Assembly: GCF_023156385.1 (NCBI RefSeq)
Contig: NZ_JAKZAK010000014.1
Coordinates: 62,001 to 126,000 of the forward strand
DNA length: 64,000 bases
Origin: Marinobacter xestospongiae
GTDB lineage: Bacteria > Pseudomonadota > Gammaproteobacteria > Pseudomonadales > Oleiphilaceae
Direction: 5' to 3'
Each line of letters begins with the position of its first letter. Positions within the stretch are counted from its first letter, which is position 1. Of this stretch, positions 50,287 to 59,152 are shown piece after piece. A model generated the notes under the pieces. It had not been told where the DNA came from, searched no databases, and saw nothing but the letters and a program-made list of their open reading frames with translations. Made by a program: the position numbers and the translations under genes.

Positions 50287-51279
50287 ATGGATCATTTGGA
50301 TCAAAAGCAGACTTCCGGCACACCTCGGCCAGCCTGGCTGGACAAATCCATCCTCGGACTGCTGTTCGTCGTTGTCTGTTTTACCTGGGGCACCACCTGG
50401 CTGGGTATCAAGGTGGCGGTGGAAACGGTACCGCCGCTGTCATCGGCCGGCCTGCGGTTCCTGATCGCCTTCCCACTGTTTGTGGTGTTCGCCCGGATCA
50501 TGCGGGAGCCCATCCTGTTCCCGGCACGATCCCTGGGTTTTGGTCTGCTGATCACGGTGTTCTACTTTTCGGTACCGTACTACCTCATCAACTTCGGGGA
50601 ACAGTACGTCTCCTCCGGCCTGACTTCGCTGCTGTTCAGCTCCATGCCGGTGTTTATCCTGATTTTTTCAGCGCTGATCCTGAAAGAGAAGATCTGGGCC
50701 AGCCAGGTGCTGGGCATCGCCATCGGGTTCTTCAGCCTGTACATGATTCTGCAGGCCGAAGGCGTGCGCATGGACCAGAACAGCTGGTGGGGCGTGGCCG
50801 CCATCCTGTCCGCCGCCATCATGCATGCCCTGTGCTACATCCTCACCCGCAAGCACGGCGCCCAGATCAGCGTGATTACCTTCAACACCCTGCCCATCGG
50901 TCTGGCCGGGCTGGCACTGTTCGCCTGCGGCCTGGTGATCGAACAGCCGGAACTGGGGGCCGCCTCGACCCGCTCCTGGGTGGCCCTGCTCTACCTCGGG
51001 CTGGTGGCCTCGGTGGGGGGATTCATCGTCTATTTCTACCTGCTCAAGCGGATGAGCCCGATTCTGCTGTCGTTTGTCTTCATCCTGTTTCCGGTGGTGG
51101 CCATTGCCATTGGCGCCTGGTACGAGGGACACGGTGTTTCCCGGGATTTCATCGTGTTCTCGGTGGTGATGCTGCTGGGCTTTGCGGTCACCAAGCTGCC
51201 GCTGGAAAAACTGTTTTCCCGATCATCGTCCCCGCTGTCCAAACCCAGCGGGGCAACGGCCTCCCGACCCCAGCAGTAG
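50287..51279 (+). CDS. EamA/DMT-superfamily exporter
   Basis: 330 residues, ten membrane helices in two EamA repeats: the first opens GLLFVVVCFTWGTTWLGIKVAVETVPPLSSAGLRF with EQYVSSGLTSLLFSSMPVFILIFSALILKEKI, the second begins SWWGVAAILSAAIMHALCYILTRKHG. Many family members export amino acids such as cysteine or O-acetylserine (EamA/YdeD itself). It is first in a six-gene operon with sulfur-carrier and cysteine-synthesis genes, seven bases before the JAMM protease gene, so it probably exports the operon's product or its precursor. Confidence 0.88.
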   Translation: MDHLDQKQTSGTPRPAWLDKSILGLLFVVVCFTWGTTWLGIKVAVETVPPLSSAGLRFLIAFPLFVVFARIMREPILFPARSLGFGLLITVFYFSVPYYLINFGEQYVSSGLTSLLFSSMPVFILIFSALILKEKIWASQVLGIAIGFFSLYMILQAEGVRMDQNSWWGVAAILSAAIMHALCYILTRKHGAQISVITFNTLPIGLAGLALFACGLVIEQPELGAASTRSWVALLYLGLVASVGGFIVYFYLLKRMSPILLSFVFILFPVVAIAIGAWYEGHGVSRDFIVFSVVMLLGFAVTKLPLEKLFSRSSSPLSKPSGATASRPQQ

Positions 51280-51286
51280 GTACCCC

Positions 51287-51766
51287 ATGGATGTTCTGAA
51301 CCCCAACACCCTGAAACGCCTGTTCGACCACGGCCGCCGCGACTACCCACGGGAGTGCTGCGGCATGGTGTTTACCGACGGCACCGTGCACGAGGCCGAC
51401 AACATTCAGCAGACCCTGCACGAGCAGTGCCCGGAAACCTACCGCCGCAACGCCGCCACCGGATTTGCCTTCTCCATCGCCGACAACCGGATGCTTGGCG
51501 ACAGCTTCGAGACCGACAACCCGGTCCAGGTGATCTACCACTCGCACCCGGATGTCGGCGCCTACTTCAGCCAGCAGGACCGGGACAAAGCCCTGTTCTG
51601 TGGCGAACCCATTTTCCCGGTGGCACATCTGGTGCTGGATATCCGCGCTGGCACACCAGTGGGAGCGAAGCTGTTCCGCTTCGTCGAGGGCGATTTTCAG
51701 TGCACCGAAACCTTCAATGAAGAAGGTCTGCGCATCCATAAAAGCAACACTCCGCTACTGACCTAA
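51287..51766 (+). CDS. JAMM/MPN+ metalloprotease, Mec-like
   Basis: 159 residues from ATG 51287. The JAMM zinc site is complete: Glu in YPRECCGMVF (near residue 22) and H-S-H-x10-D in YHSHPDVGAYFSQQD (residues about 84-98). The C-terminus VGAKLFRFVEGDFQ is typical of bacterial Mec/CysO-type JAB proteases. Such enzymes cleave after the C-terminal Gly-Gly of ubiquitin-like sulfur carriers, freeing cysteine from a CysO-cysteine adduct or trimming the carrier. The next gene encodes a fused carrier with an internal Gly-Gly, its obvious partner. Confidence 0.9.
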   Translation: MDVLNPNTLKRLFDHGRRDYPRECCGMVFTDGTVHEADNIQQTLHEQCPETYRRNAATGFAFSIADNRMLGDSFETDNPVQVIYHSHPDVGAYFSQQDRDKALFCGEPIFPVAHLVLDIRAGTPVGAKLFRFVEGDFQCTETFNEEGLRIHKSNTPLLT

Positions 51767-51776
51767 GGAGAAGGCC

Positions 51777-53198
51777 ATGGCTCAGATCCAGCTGCCCGAG
51801 ATACTGGCAAAAGTCACCAAACTGCCCGCCAAAACGTTCCAAGTGGAGGGCGACACCGTCGCTGAGGCGGTCAAGCACCTGTGCCGTGAGCACGACGTGC
51901 TGGAAGCTCACCTGTTCTATGACAACGGCCAGTTCAAGGACCATTTCCTGTTCACCATCGATGGTGAGCTGGTGACCGCCGACACCCCCATGGTGCCAGG
52001 CAGCAGCCTGGACATCCTGCTGGCCACCTCTGGCGGACTGGACACCCCGGACGCCCCGCTGAGCAAGGACGAAGTGGAACGCTACGCCCGCCACATCTCG
52101 TTGCCGGAGGTTGGCCGGCAGGGCCAGCAGCGACTCCGCAACAGCCGGGTACTGATCATCGGTACCGGCGGGCTGGGTTCTCCGGTATCGCTGTACCTTG
52201 CCGCAGCCGGCGTCGGCACCCTGGGCCTGGTGGATTTCGACGTGGTGGAATCCAGCAACCTGCAACGCCAGGTGGTGCACAGCGAGAGCACCATCGGCCT
52301 GAGCAAAGTGGAATCGGCCCGCCGCCGGCTATTGGATGTCAACAACACCATCCGGGTGGAAACCCACGAAACCGCATTGACCGCCGACAATGCCATGGCA
52401 CTGATTGGTGACTACGACCTGGTGATCGACGGCTCCGACAATTTTTCAACCCGTTACCTGGTCAACGATGCCTGTGTCCTGCAGGGCAAGCCCCTGGTCT
52501 ACGGCGCCATCTACCAGTTTGACGGCCAGGCCAGTGTCTTTGGCTACCAGGGCGGCCCCTGTTATCGCTGCCTGTTCCCGACCACGCCCCCCGCCAGCCT
52601 CGCCCCCAACTGCAGCGCCGGCGGGGTGATCGGTGTGCTGCCAGGCATGATCGGGATGATTCAGGCCACCGAAGCGTTGAAGCTGCTGCTGGAACTGGGC
52701 CAGAGCCTGTCAGGACGGCTGCTCCGCTACGACGCCCGCGCCATGAGCTTTGGCGAGGTCCGCTTCGGCAAGCGTGCCGACTGCCCGGTGTGCACCGCCG
52801 ATCCCCGCCACTATCAGCTCAGCGACAGCACTCAGGCCTGCGCCAGCACACCCGCGCCGGCGGTCAGCCTGGCACCGCAACACTACATCCAGCCGGCCCG
52901 GTTGGCGGAGCTGTTGGCCGACGCCTCGCAACCGCCGCTGGTGGTGGACGTTCGTGAGCCCAACGAGCTGGAAATCTGCCGTCTTGAACACTGCCACAAC
53001 ATTCCACTGGCGGATCTCGACGAGCACCTTGACGACCTGCCCGACTCGGCGCCGATCTACCTGCTGTGCCTGGGGGGCGGACGTGCCGAGCAGGCCGCCA
53101 ACCGTCTGCGGCAGCAGGGCCTGGAACAGGTGTATGTGATTGAAGGTGGATTGAAACGCTGGGCCAGGGACGTTGATCCGACCCTGGCGATGTACTGA
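51777..53198 (+). CDS. Ubiquitin-like sulfur carrier / E1-like adenylyltransferase / rhodanese fusion
   Basis: 473 residues with three parts. Residues 1-87 are a MoaD/ThiS-like beta-grasp domain ending LDILLATSGG. Residues about 98-335 are an E1-like ThiF/MoeB enzyme with RVLIIGTGGLGSPVSLYL (ATP), GSDNFSTRYLVND, zinc ligands C-x2-C (GPCYRCLFP) and C-x2-C (DCPVC), and APNCSAGGVIGV. Residues about 370-465 are a rhodanese with CLGGGRAEQA (active-site Cys near 436). The E1 would adenylate a free Gly-Gly carboxylate and the rhodanese would pass sulfur to make a thiocarboxylate. Here the Gly-Gly is internal, so cleavage by the adjacent JAMM protease is probably needed to free the carrier. Confidence 0.9.
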   Translation: MAQIQLPEILAKVTKLPAKTFQVEGDTVAEAVKHLCREHDVLEAHLFYDNGQFKDHFLFTIDGELVTADTPMVPGSSLDILLATSGGLDTPDAPLSKDEVERYARHISLPEVGRQGQQRLRNSRVLIIGTGGLGSPVSLYLAAAGVGTLGLVDFDVVESSNLQRQVVHSESTIGLSKVESARRRLLDVNNTIRVETHETALTADNAMALIGDYDLVIDGSDNFSTRYLVNDACVLQGKPLVYGAIYQFDGQASVFGYQGGPCYRCLFPTTPPASLAPNCSAGGVIGVLPGMIGMIQATEALKLLLELGQSLSGRLLRYDARAMSFGEVRFGKRADCPVCTADPRHYQLSDSTQACASTPAPAVSLAPQHYIQPARLAELLADASQPPLVVDVREPNELEICRLEHCHNIPLADLDEHLDDLPDSAPIYLLCLGGGRAEQAANRLRQQGLEQVYVIEGGLKRWARDVDPTLAMY

Positions 53199-53218
53199 GC
53201 AGTTTGCGGGAGCAACCG

Positions 53219-54154
53219 ATGATTTACCCGTCAATGATTCACGCGGTGGGCAACACCCCCATCGTTCACCTGCAGCGATTCTCCAAGTCACTGGGATTTA
53301 ACGTATTCGCCAAGCTGGAATCCCTCAACCCCGGCGGCAGCCACAAGGTTCGCATTGCCCTGGGCATGATTCGCGATGCCGAACAGCAGGGCATTCTGCG
53401 TCGAGGCAGCGGACAGACCATCATTGAGCCCAGCGGCGGCAACACCGGCATCGGTCTGGCGATTGCCGCGAACCTGCTGGGCTACCATCTGGTACTGGTG
53501 ATACCGGACAACTACAGCAGGGAAAAACAGAAACTGCTGCGGCTGTACGGCGCCGAAGTGGTGCTGTCGGACAGCCGCCTGGGCAACAACTCCCACGGCG
53601 TTCGTGCCCTGGAGCTGCAGCTGGAAAAGCCGCATTACGTGATGCTGAACCAGCAGCGCAATCCGGCCAATCCACAGACCCACCGGGACCAGACCGCACT
53701 CGAGATCCTGGCGGATTTTGAAGACACCCAAATCGATCTCTTCATCGCCGGCATTGGCACCGGCGGCCATATCACCGGTGTCGGGGAGGTACTGCGTGAG
53801 ACCTGGCCCCGGCTCACCATCTATGGCGTGGAGCCGGAAGGCTGCGACCTGTTCACCGATCGGCACGCCCCCCACGGCATCCAGGGGCTGTCCATCGGCA
53901 TCGTGCCCAGCATCCTCAACACCGACCTGATCGATGCCATGGTCAAGGTCAATGAGCAGGAATGCCTGGACATGGCGCGACAGATGCTCCAGCAGGAATC
54001 GATCAGCATGGGCCTCTCCTCCGCCGCCAATTTTGCCGCCATAGCCAAGCTGGGCAAAGGCGACATTCCACCCGGGACCAATGTGCTGACCATGGTTTAT
54101 GACGGCATTGAATCCTACTTGGACTACTTTGGAGAATCCGACCAGGGAGGCTAG
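53219..54154 (+). CDS. Cysteine synthase-family PLP enzyme
   Basis: 311 residues from ATG 53219, chosen over TTG 53204 because CGGGAG lies seven bases before it. The PLP Lys is in LNPGGSHKVRIALGMI (near residue 41), the substrate loop reads EPSGGNTGIGLAIA (the usual CysK T-S-G-N-T-G is changed to P-S-G-G-N-T-G), and the phosphate loop is GIGTGGHITGVGEVL. It should replace the acetyl or phosphate group of activated serine with a sulfur nucleophile. With a sulfur-carrier fusion before it and a serine acetyltransferase after it, it may act like mycobacterial CysM, using a protein thiocarboxylate rather than sulfide. Confidence 0.88.
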   Translation: MIYPSMIHAVGNTPIVHLQRFSKSLGFNVFAKLESLNPGGSHKVRIALGMIRDAEQQGILRRGSGQTIIEPSGGNTGIGLAIAANLLGYHLVLVIPDNYSREKQKLLRLYGAEVVLSDSRLGNNSHGVRALELQLEKPHYVMLNQQRNPANPQTHRDQTALEILADFEDTQIDLFIAGIGTGGHITGVGEVLRETWPRLTIYGVEPEGCDLFTDRHAPHGIQGLSIGIVPSILNTDLIDAMVKVNEQECLDMARQMLQQESISMGLSSAANFAAIAKLGKGDIPPGTNVLTMVYDGIESYLDYFGESDQGG

Positions 54155-55192
54155 ATGGACAGCTCCGGATTGCGCTACCGATTGGAAAACCAGATTGACG
54201 CCATCGTCCAGGGAGCCCTGGCCGCCGCGGAACGTCTCAGCCTGCTGGAGGAAGGCTTTCTGCCCCATGCCCTGGACCGGGCGGCCGACCTGCTGATGGA
54301 TGACCTGATGGCCTTCGCCCAGCGGGACCCGGCGGCCCATGGCCGACCACAGCTGATACTCGACGCCGCATGCTCGTTTCAGGCGGTGCTTTATTACCGT
54401 CTGGCCCACGAGTTCTGGCAACTGCGGGTCACCTCCGACGCACCCTGGGATGTGGTCGCGCTGAAGCTGGCCGCGCTGGGCAAGCTCGACTCCGGCGCCG
54501 ACATCCATCCCGGTGCCCGCATCGGCTCACGACTGGTGCTTGACCATGCCTATGGCACGGTGATCGGCGAAACCTGCCGCATTGGCAACGACGCCTACAT
54601 CCTTGGCGGCGTCACCCTGGGCTCCCAGGGCATTGCCAACAATCCGCCCGGCCAGCGCCACCCGATCCTCGGCAACAATGTACAGATTGGCGCCTTCGCC
54701 CGCGTGCTCGGTGCCATTACCATCGGAGACAATGTCTTCATCAGCCCCGGCTGCGTGGTGACGGAGAACATTCCCGGCAACAGCCGGGTCTCCATCGTCA
54801 ACCAATTGCAGGTGGAGCGTCAGGAGCAGCAGTTTCCCCGCCGGGCGCCCCGATTTATTGGCTCCTACGCCGACAACAATCGGCTGATCGCCCTCTGCCA
54901 GGGCTTCAGCTACCTCACGGCCACCCTACTGGACGACGAACACCGCCCCGTGGCGTCCACCACCCTGTCGCCCAGCCCGGAGGATCCCCGCCGCTACGAG
55001 ATCCAGTTCGGGCTGTCCGCCGCCCGGGCCCGGACCCTGCTCGACAGCCGCCTGCACCTGACCCTGTCAGACAGCAGCTCGGCAATCACGCTGCTGAGCC
55101 CGCAGGGCCTGAATGAAGTCATCGCCCGCATTGCGCTGACCGGCCCCCATCTAGCCAATAAGGAGAATCTGTCCCATGACTGCCGCTATTAA
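54155..55192 (+). CDS. Serine O-acetyltransferase with extra C-terminal domain
   Basis: 345 residues; EpsC/CysE-like. An N-terminal helical region (about 1-100) is followed by the left-handed hexapeptide helix: GADIHPGARIG, VLDHAYGTVIGET with the catalytic Asp-His pair near residue 128, and ILGGVTLGSQGI near residue 150. Ordinary forms end soon after the helix; here about 115 further residues (from PRFIGSYADNNRLIALCQGF) form a predicted mixed alpha/beta segment I do not recognise. It supplies O-acetylserine to the preceding gene product. The ATG directly follows that gene's stop, and its 3' end overlaps alaX by 17 bases. Confidence 0.88.
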   Translation: MDSSGLRYRLENQIDAIVQGALAAAERLSLLEEGFLPHALDRAADLLMDDLMAFAQRDPAAHGRPQLILDAACSFQAVLYYRLAHEFWQLRVTSDAPWDVVALKLAALGKLDSGADIHPGARIGSRLVLDHAYGTVIGETCRIGNDAYILGGVTLGSQGIANNPPGQRHPILGNNVQIGAFARVLGAITIGDNVFISPGCVVTENIPGNSRVSIVNQLQVERQEQQFPRRAPRFIGSYADNNRLIALCQGFSYLTATLLDDEHRPVASTTLSPSPEDPRRYEIQFGLSAARARTLLDSRLHLTLSDSSSAITLLSPQGLNEVIARIALTGPHLANKENLSHDCRY

Positions 55193-55910
55193 GAGCACCG
55201 AACCGTGCTTTAACGACGAGCCCTATACCCGCGCCCTGGAGGCCACCATTCTCCATGTCGATGGCGACCAGTTGCTGCTGGACCGGACCATCTTCTACCC
55301 CACCGGAGGCGGCCAGCCCGGTGACACCGGCACCCTGACCCTGGCGGACGGTCGCCAATTGACGGTCACCGACACCGCCCGCGACCCGGACAATCCGGAA
55401 CTGATCTGGCACCGCGTCGCAACCGACGACACCGACGATACCCCCCACCCCGGCCAGGCGGTCCACTGTGAGATCGACTGGGATCGACGCTATCGCCACA
55501 TGCGCATGCACACCTGTCTGCATCTGCTGTGTTCGTTGATCGATGCTCCGGTCACCGGCTGCAGCATCGCGGCGGACAAAGGCCGGCTGGATTTTGACCT
55601 GCCCGATCCGGTGGACCGCATCATTGTCACCGAAAAGCTCAATCACCTGATTCATCAGGGTCTGGATGTCCGCCACTTTTACACCGAGCCGGAAAGCATT
55701 GCCTCACTGGTGCGAACCGAAGCGGTGTCACCACCGGTGCTGCAGGGCGCGGTGAGAATGGTGGAGGTCACCGGTACCGATCTGCAGCCATGCGGCGGCA
55801 CCCATGTGCAGAACACCCGGGAGATCGGACCGGTGATCTGCACCAAGATCCAGAAGAAGAGCAAGACCAACCGCCGCTTCAGCCTGACCTGGCAGGACAA
55901 CGTCGCCTGA
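55176..55910 (+). CDS. alaX: Alanyl-tRNA editing protein AlaX
   Basis: 244 residues. The N-terminal beta-barrel has FYPTGGGQPGDTGTL. The zinc editing site is MRMHTCLHLLCS (H-x3-H, near residue 110) with CGGTHVQNTREIG (C-x3-H, near residue 208) near the C-terminus. AlaX proteins deacylate mischarged Ser- or Gly-tRNA(Ala) in trans. Overlap with the serine acetyltransferase gene places it in the sulfur operon; it may guard against mischarging when serine, O-acetylserine or a related non-protein amino acid accumulates. That link is inferred. Confidence 0.92.
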   Translation: MTAAIKSTEPCFNDEPYTRALEATILHVDGDQLLLDRTIFYPTGGGQPGDTGTLTLADGRQLTVTDTARDPDNPELIWHRVATDDTDDTPHPGQAVHCEIDWDRRYRHMRMHTCLHLLCSLIDAPVTGCSIAADKGRLDFDLPDPVDRIIVTEKLNHLIHQGLDVRHFYTEPESIASLVRTEAVSPPVLQGAVRMVEVTGTDLQPCGGTHVQNTREIGPVICTKIQKKSKTNRRFSLTWQDNVA

Positions 55911-55921
55911 GGTGCCCCTCG

Positions 55922-55949
55922 CCCGACAGCGCTGTTGGCCGCTGTCGGG
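55922..55949 (+). terminator. Hairpin ending the sulfur operon
   Basis: CCCGACAGCG (55922-55931) pairs with CGCTGTCGGG (55940-55949) around an eight-base loop, 11 bases after the alaX stop. CTTTT follows about 23 bases later. Position and stem strength favour a terminator. Confidence 0.6.
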
Positions 55950-56020
55950 TCAGAATGATTCTCTTTTAAGCCCCCGACGAATTGGGTAACCTTGCGGCTT
56001 TTCACCCAGGAGAGGCTGTT

Positions 56021-57844
56021 ATGCCGCAAGCACCCGCCCCATCCACCGGCAGTCGGGCCCCCAGCAGCTTTGCAGCGCTGGCCCGGCTGCTACGCTATGC
56101 CCGTGGCTATCGCCGTCAGATCATCGCCGCCACCACCTGTTCGATCATCAACAAGCTGTTCGACATCGCCCCCGAGATCCTGATCGGCATTGCCATCGAT
56201 GTGGTGGTCAACCAGGACACCAGCTTCGTTGCCTCCCTGGGCTTTGAAACCGCCCAGCAGCAGATCATCGCCCTTGGGGCGCTGACGTTCTTTATCTGGG
56301 CCGGCGAGTCGCTGTTCGAATACCTGTTCCAGATTCTCTGGCGTAACCTCGCCCAGCGGCTGCAGGCCGACCTGCGTCAGGACGCCTATGAGCACGCCCA
56401 GCGCCTCGACATGAGCTTCTTCGAGCAACGCAGCTCCGGGCAGCTGGTGGCCACCATGAACGACGACGTCAACCAGCTTGAGCGCTTCCTGGATGGCGGT
56501 GCCAATGCCATGATTCAGGTGGTGGTGACCATCCTTGCCGTGGGCGCAGTGTTCTTCGCCATCTCACCGCTGGTGGCGTGTCTGGCGTTTACCCCGATTC
56601 CGGTGATCATCTGGGGCACCTTCTTCTTCCAGCGCAAGGCTGGGCCACTGTATGCCGATGTGCGGGAGAAGGTGGGTGACCTGTCGAGCCGGTTGTCCAA
56701 CAACCTGGGAGGCATTGCCACCATCAAGAGCTTCACCGCCGAGCAGCGTGAGGCCGAGCGCCTGCGCACCAGCAGCGAAGCCTATGTGGAGGCCAATCGC
56801 AAGGCGATCCGGGTCAGCTCGGCCTTTATTCCGGTGATCCGCATGGCGATCCTGGCCGGATTCCTGGCCACCTTCACCGTCGGCGGCATGATGGCGCTGG
56901 AAGGCAGCCTCAATGTCGGCGCCTACGGGGTACTGGTGTTCCTGACCCAGCGCCTGCTTTGGCCGCTCACCGGCCTGGCCACCGTCATCGACCTGTTCGA
57001 ACGGGCCATGGCCAGCACCCGCCGCATCCTCGATTTGCTGGAAGAGCCAGTGCAGGTCCGCGACGACGGCAAGCAGCCGCTGTCCGCACCGGTGCGTGGT
57101 GACGTCGCCTTTGAACATCTCAGCTTCCAGTACCACAACAGCAGTGCCGGCATCCAAGACATCTCGCTGAAAGTGCCTGCCGGCCACACCCTGGCCCTGG
57201 TTGGCGCCACCGGTTCCGGAAAATCCACCCTGATCAAGCTGCTGATGCGCTTCTACGATCCCGCCAAGGGCCGCATCACCATTGACGGCACCCCGATCGA
57301 CACCGTATCCATGCAGTCGTTGCGCCAGGCCATCGGGCTGGTCAGCCAGGACGTTTATCTGTTCGAGGGCAGTATCCGCGAGAACATCGCATACGGCCGA
57401 CCGGACGCCAATGACGCCGACATCATCGCCGCAGCCCGTACCGCGGAAGCCTGGGAGTTTATCGAGCAACTGCCGGACGGCCTCGACACCCTGGTGGGCG
57501 AGCGTGGTGTGCGGCTGTCCGGCGGCCAGCGCCAACGTCTGTCGCTGGCACGGGCGCTACTCAAAGACCCGGCCATCCTGATCCTCGATGAGGCCACCAG
57601 CGCCGTCGACAACGAGACCGAGGCCGCCATCCAGCGCTCGTTGCGACACATCCGCCACAATCGCACGGTGATCGTCATCGCCCACCGCCTGTCCACCATC
57701 GTGGATGCCGATACCATTGCGGTGATTGACGGCGGCAAGGTGACGGAGACCGGAGACCACTCATCGCTGCTGGCCGAAGACGGTCTCTACGCCGCTCAGT
57801 GGCGGGTCCAGACCGGTCACGCTGACCAGCTACAGCCGGCCTGA
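56021..57844 (+). CDS. ABC exporter, fused membrane and ATPase domains
   Basis: 607 residues from ATG 56021, preceded by CAGGAGAGG; the upstream TTG extension is not needed. A six-helix type I exporter domain (about 20-330) is followed by the nucleotide-binding domain: Walker A VGATGSGKSTLIK (near 400), Q-loop GLVSQDVYLFEGSI, signature RLSGGQRQRLSLARALL, Walker B AILILDEATSAVD and switch His VIVIAHRLSTI. It works as a homodimer. The substrate is unknown; MsbA-like and multidrug roles are both possible. It is separated from alaX by a hairpin, so it is probably a separate transcript. Confidence 0.93.
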   Translation: MPQAPAPSTGSRAPSSFAALARLLRYARGYRRQIIAATTCSIINKLFDIAPEILIGIAIDVVVNQDTSFVASLGFETAQQQIIALGALTFFIWAGESLFEYLFQILWRNLAQRLQADLRQDAYEHAQRLDMSFFEQRSSGQLVATMNDDVNQLERFLDGGANAMIQVVVTILAVGAVFFAISPLVACLAFTPIPVIIWGTFFFQRKAGPLYADVREKVGDLSSRLSNNLGGIATIKSFTAEQREAERLRTSSEAYVEANRKAIRVSSAFIPVIRMAILAGFLATFTVGGMMALEGSLNVGAYGVLVFLTQRLLWPLTGLATVIDLFERAMASTRRILDLLEEPVQVRDDGKQPLSAPVRGDVAFEHLSFQYHNSSAGIQDISLKVPAGHTLALVGATGSGKSTLIKLLMRFYDPAKGRITIDGTPIDTVSMQSLRQAIGLVSQDVYLFEGSIRENIAYGRPDANDADIIAAARTAEAWEFIEQLPDGLDTLVGERGVRLSGGQRQRLSLARALLKDPAILILDEATSAVDNETEAAIQRSLRHIRHNRTVIVIAHRLSTIVDADTIAVIDGGKVTETGDHSSLLAEDGLYAAQWRVQTGHADQLQPA

Positions 57845-57956
57845 CCAGAGGCGATCTGACACATCGTCGCGCTGACAGCCAGTGACGTTGCGGTAAGAGA
57901 CACCGGCATCCAGATGCTATCTTGGTAACAACTCAGCAAGGGTTGGGAGCACGACC

Positions 57957-59078
57957 ATGGCGCAATGCATCCGGGCACTGCTGGTGTCCGCCACCATCAT
58001 CACCACGTCAGCCTGTGGCGCGGCCCCAGAGCTGTACCACTCGGAGCAGGCCCGGTTCCGGCTGCAAACGGTGGCCTCGGGCCTGGAACACCCCTGGAGC
58101 CTGGCGTTCCTGCCGGATGGCTCGCAACTGGTCACCGAGCGGGCCGGTCGGCTGCGGCTGATTCGTGACGGTCAACTGACGGCAACGCCCATCGCCGGAC
58201 TGCCGGAGCTGGCGGTTTCCGGCCAGGGCGGCCTGCTGGATGTGGTCCTGCACCCCGACTTTGCCGACAACCACCTGCTGTTCCTCAGCTACGCCCATGA
58301 GAACGACGATGGCCTCACCACCCGGGTCAGTCGGGCAAGACTGGAGGGCGCACGGCTGGTGGACAGCGAGGTCATCTTTGAAGCCCTGCCCCGCTCCGGC
58401 ACCAGCCGTCACTTTGCCGGCCGCATGGCCTTCGATGATGACGGCCTGCTGTATGTCGCGGTCGGTGACCGCGGTGATCGCCCCCGCGCCCAGGACCTGG
58501 GGGACGATGCCGGCGGCGTTCACCGCATTACCATCAACGGTGATCCCGCCCCAGGTAACCCCTTCCAGAGCCAGGCCAGGGCCCGTGACACCTTCTATAC
58601 TTACGGCAACCGCAACATTCAGGGCATGACCAGACATCCGCTCAGCGGCGATATCTGGACCCACGAGCATGGCCCCCGAGGGGGCGACGAGGTCAACATC
58701 CTGAGCCCCGGCACCAACTATGGCTGGCCGGAGATCACCTACGGCATTGGCTATTCCGGATTAGCCATTACCGACAAAACCGAGCAACCAGGCATGGCCC
58801 AGCCCCTGCACTACTGGGACCCGTCGATTGCGCCATCGGGCATGGCGTTCTACACCGGCACGGAGGTGCCTGGCTGGCAGGGGGATCTGTTCGTGGGCGC
58901 CCTGAAACTGCAGAAACTGGTACGGCTGACCATACGCGATAGCCAGGTAGTGAACGAGGAAGATCTCATCACCGAGTTCGGCCGCCGTATCCGCGATGTG
59001 CGGATGGGGCCCGATGGCGTGCTATGGCTGCTGACCGATGAGGGCAACGGCGAGGTGGTACGACTGGTGCCAGAGTAG
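57957..59078 (+). CDS. PQQ-type soluble aldose sugar dehydrogenase (YliI-like), lipoprotein
   Basis: 373 residues. The N-terminus ALLVSATIITTSACG looks like a lipoprotein signal with the acylated Cys near residue 20. Six-bladed beta-propeller repeats follow, with LEHPWSLAFLPDGSQLVTERAGRL (blade 1 with Asp and Arg), GQGGLLDVVLHPDF, SRHFAGRMAFDDDGLLYVAVGDRG, HEHGPRGGDEVN and the C-terminal VRMGPDGVLWLLTDEGNG. These are the Asd/YliI glucose-sorbosone dehydrogenase motifs. It oxidises aldoses in the periplasm using PQQ and calcium. No pqq genes are in the window. Confidence 0.9.
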   Translation: MAQCIRALLVSATIITTSACGAAPELYHSEQARFRLQTVASGLEHPWSLAFLPDGSQLVTERAGRLRLIRDGQLTATPIAGLPELAVSGQGGLLDVVLHPDFADNHLLFLSYAHENDDGLTTRVSRARLEGARLVDSEVIFEALPRSGTSRHFAGRMAFDDDGLLYVAVGDRGDRPRAQDLGDDAGGVHRITINGDPAPGNPFQSQARARDTFYTYGNRNIQGMTRHPLSGDIWTHEHGPRGGDEVNILSPGTNYGWPEITYGIGYSGLAITDKTEQPGMAQPLHYWDPSIAPSGMAFYTGTEVPGWQGDLFVGALKLQKLVRLTIRDSQVVNEEDLITEFGRRIRDVRMGPDGVLWLLTDEGNGEVVRLVPE

Positions 59079-59152
59079 CCCCGGCGCCCCCGGCAGCGTA
59101 CAGCACCAGTCGGCAGGGCCCCGATCCGTCTGGCTCGGCCAACGGGCGGCGT

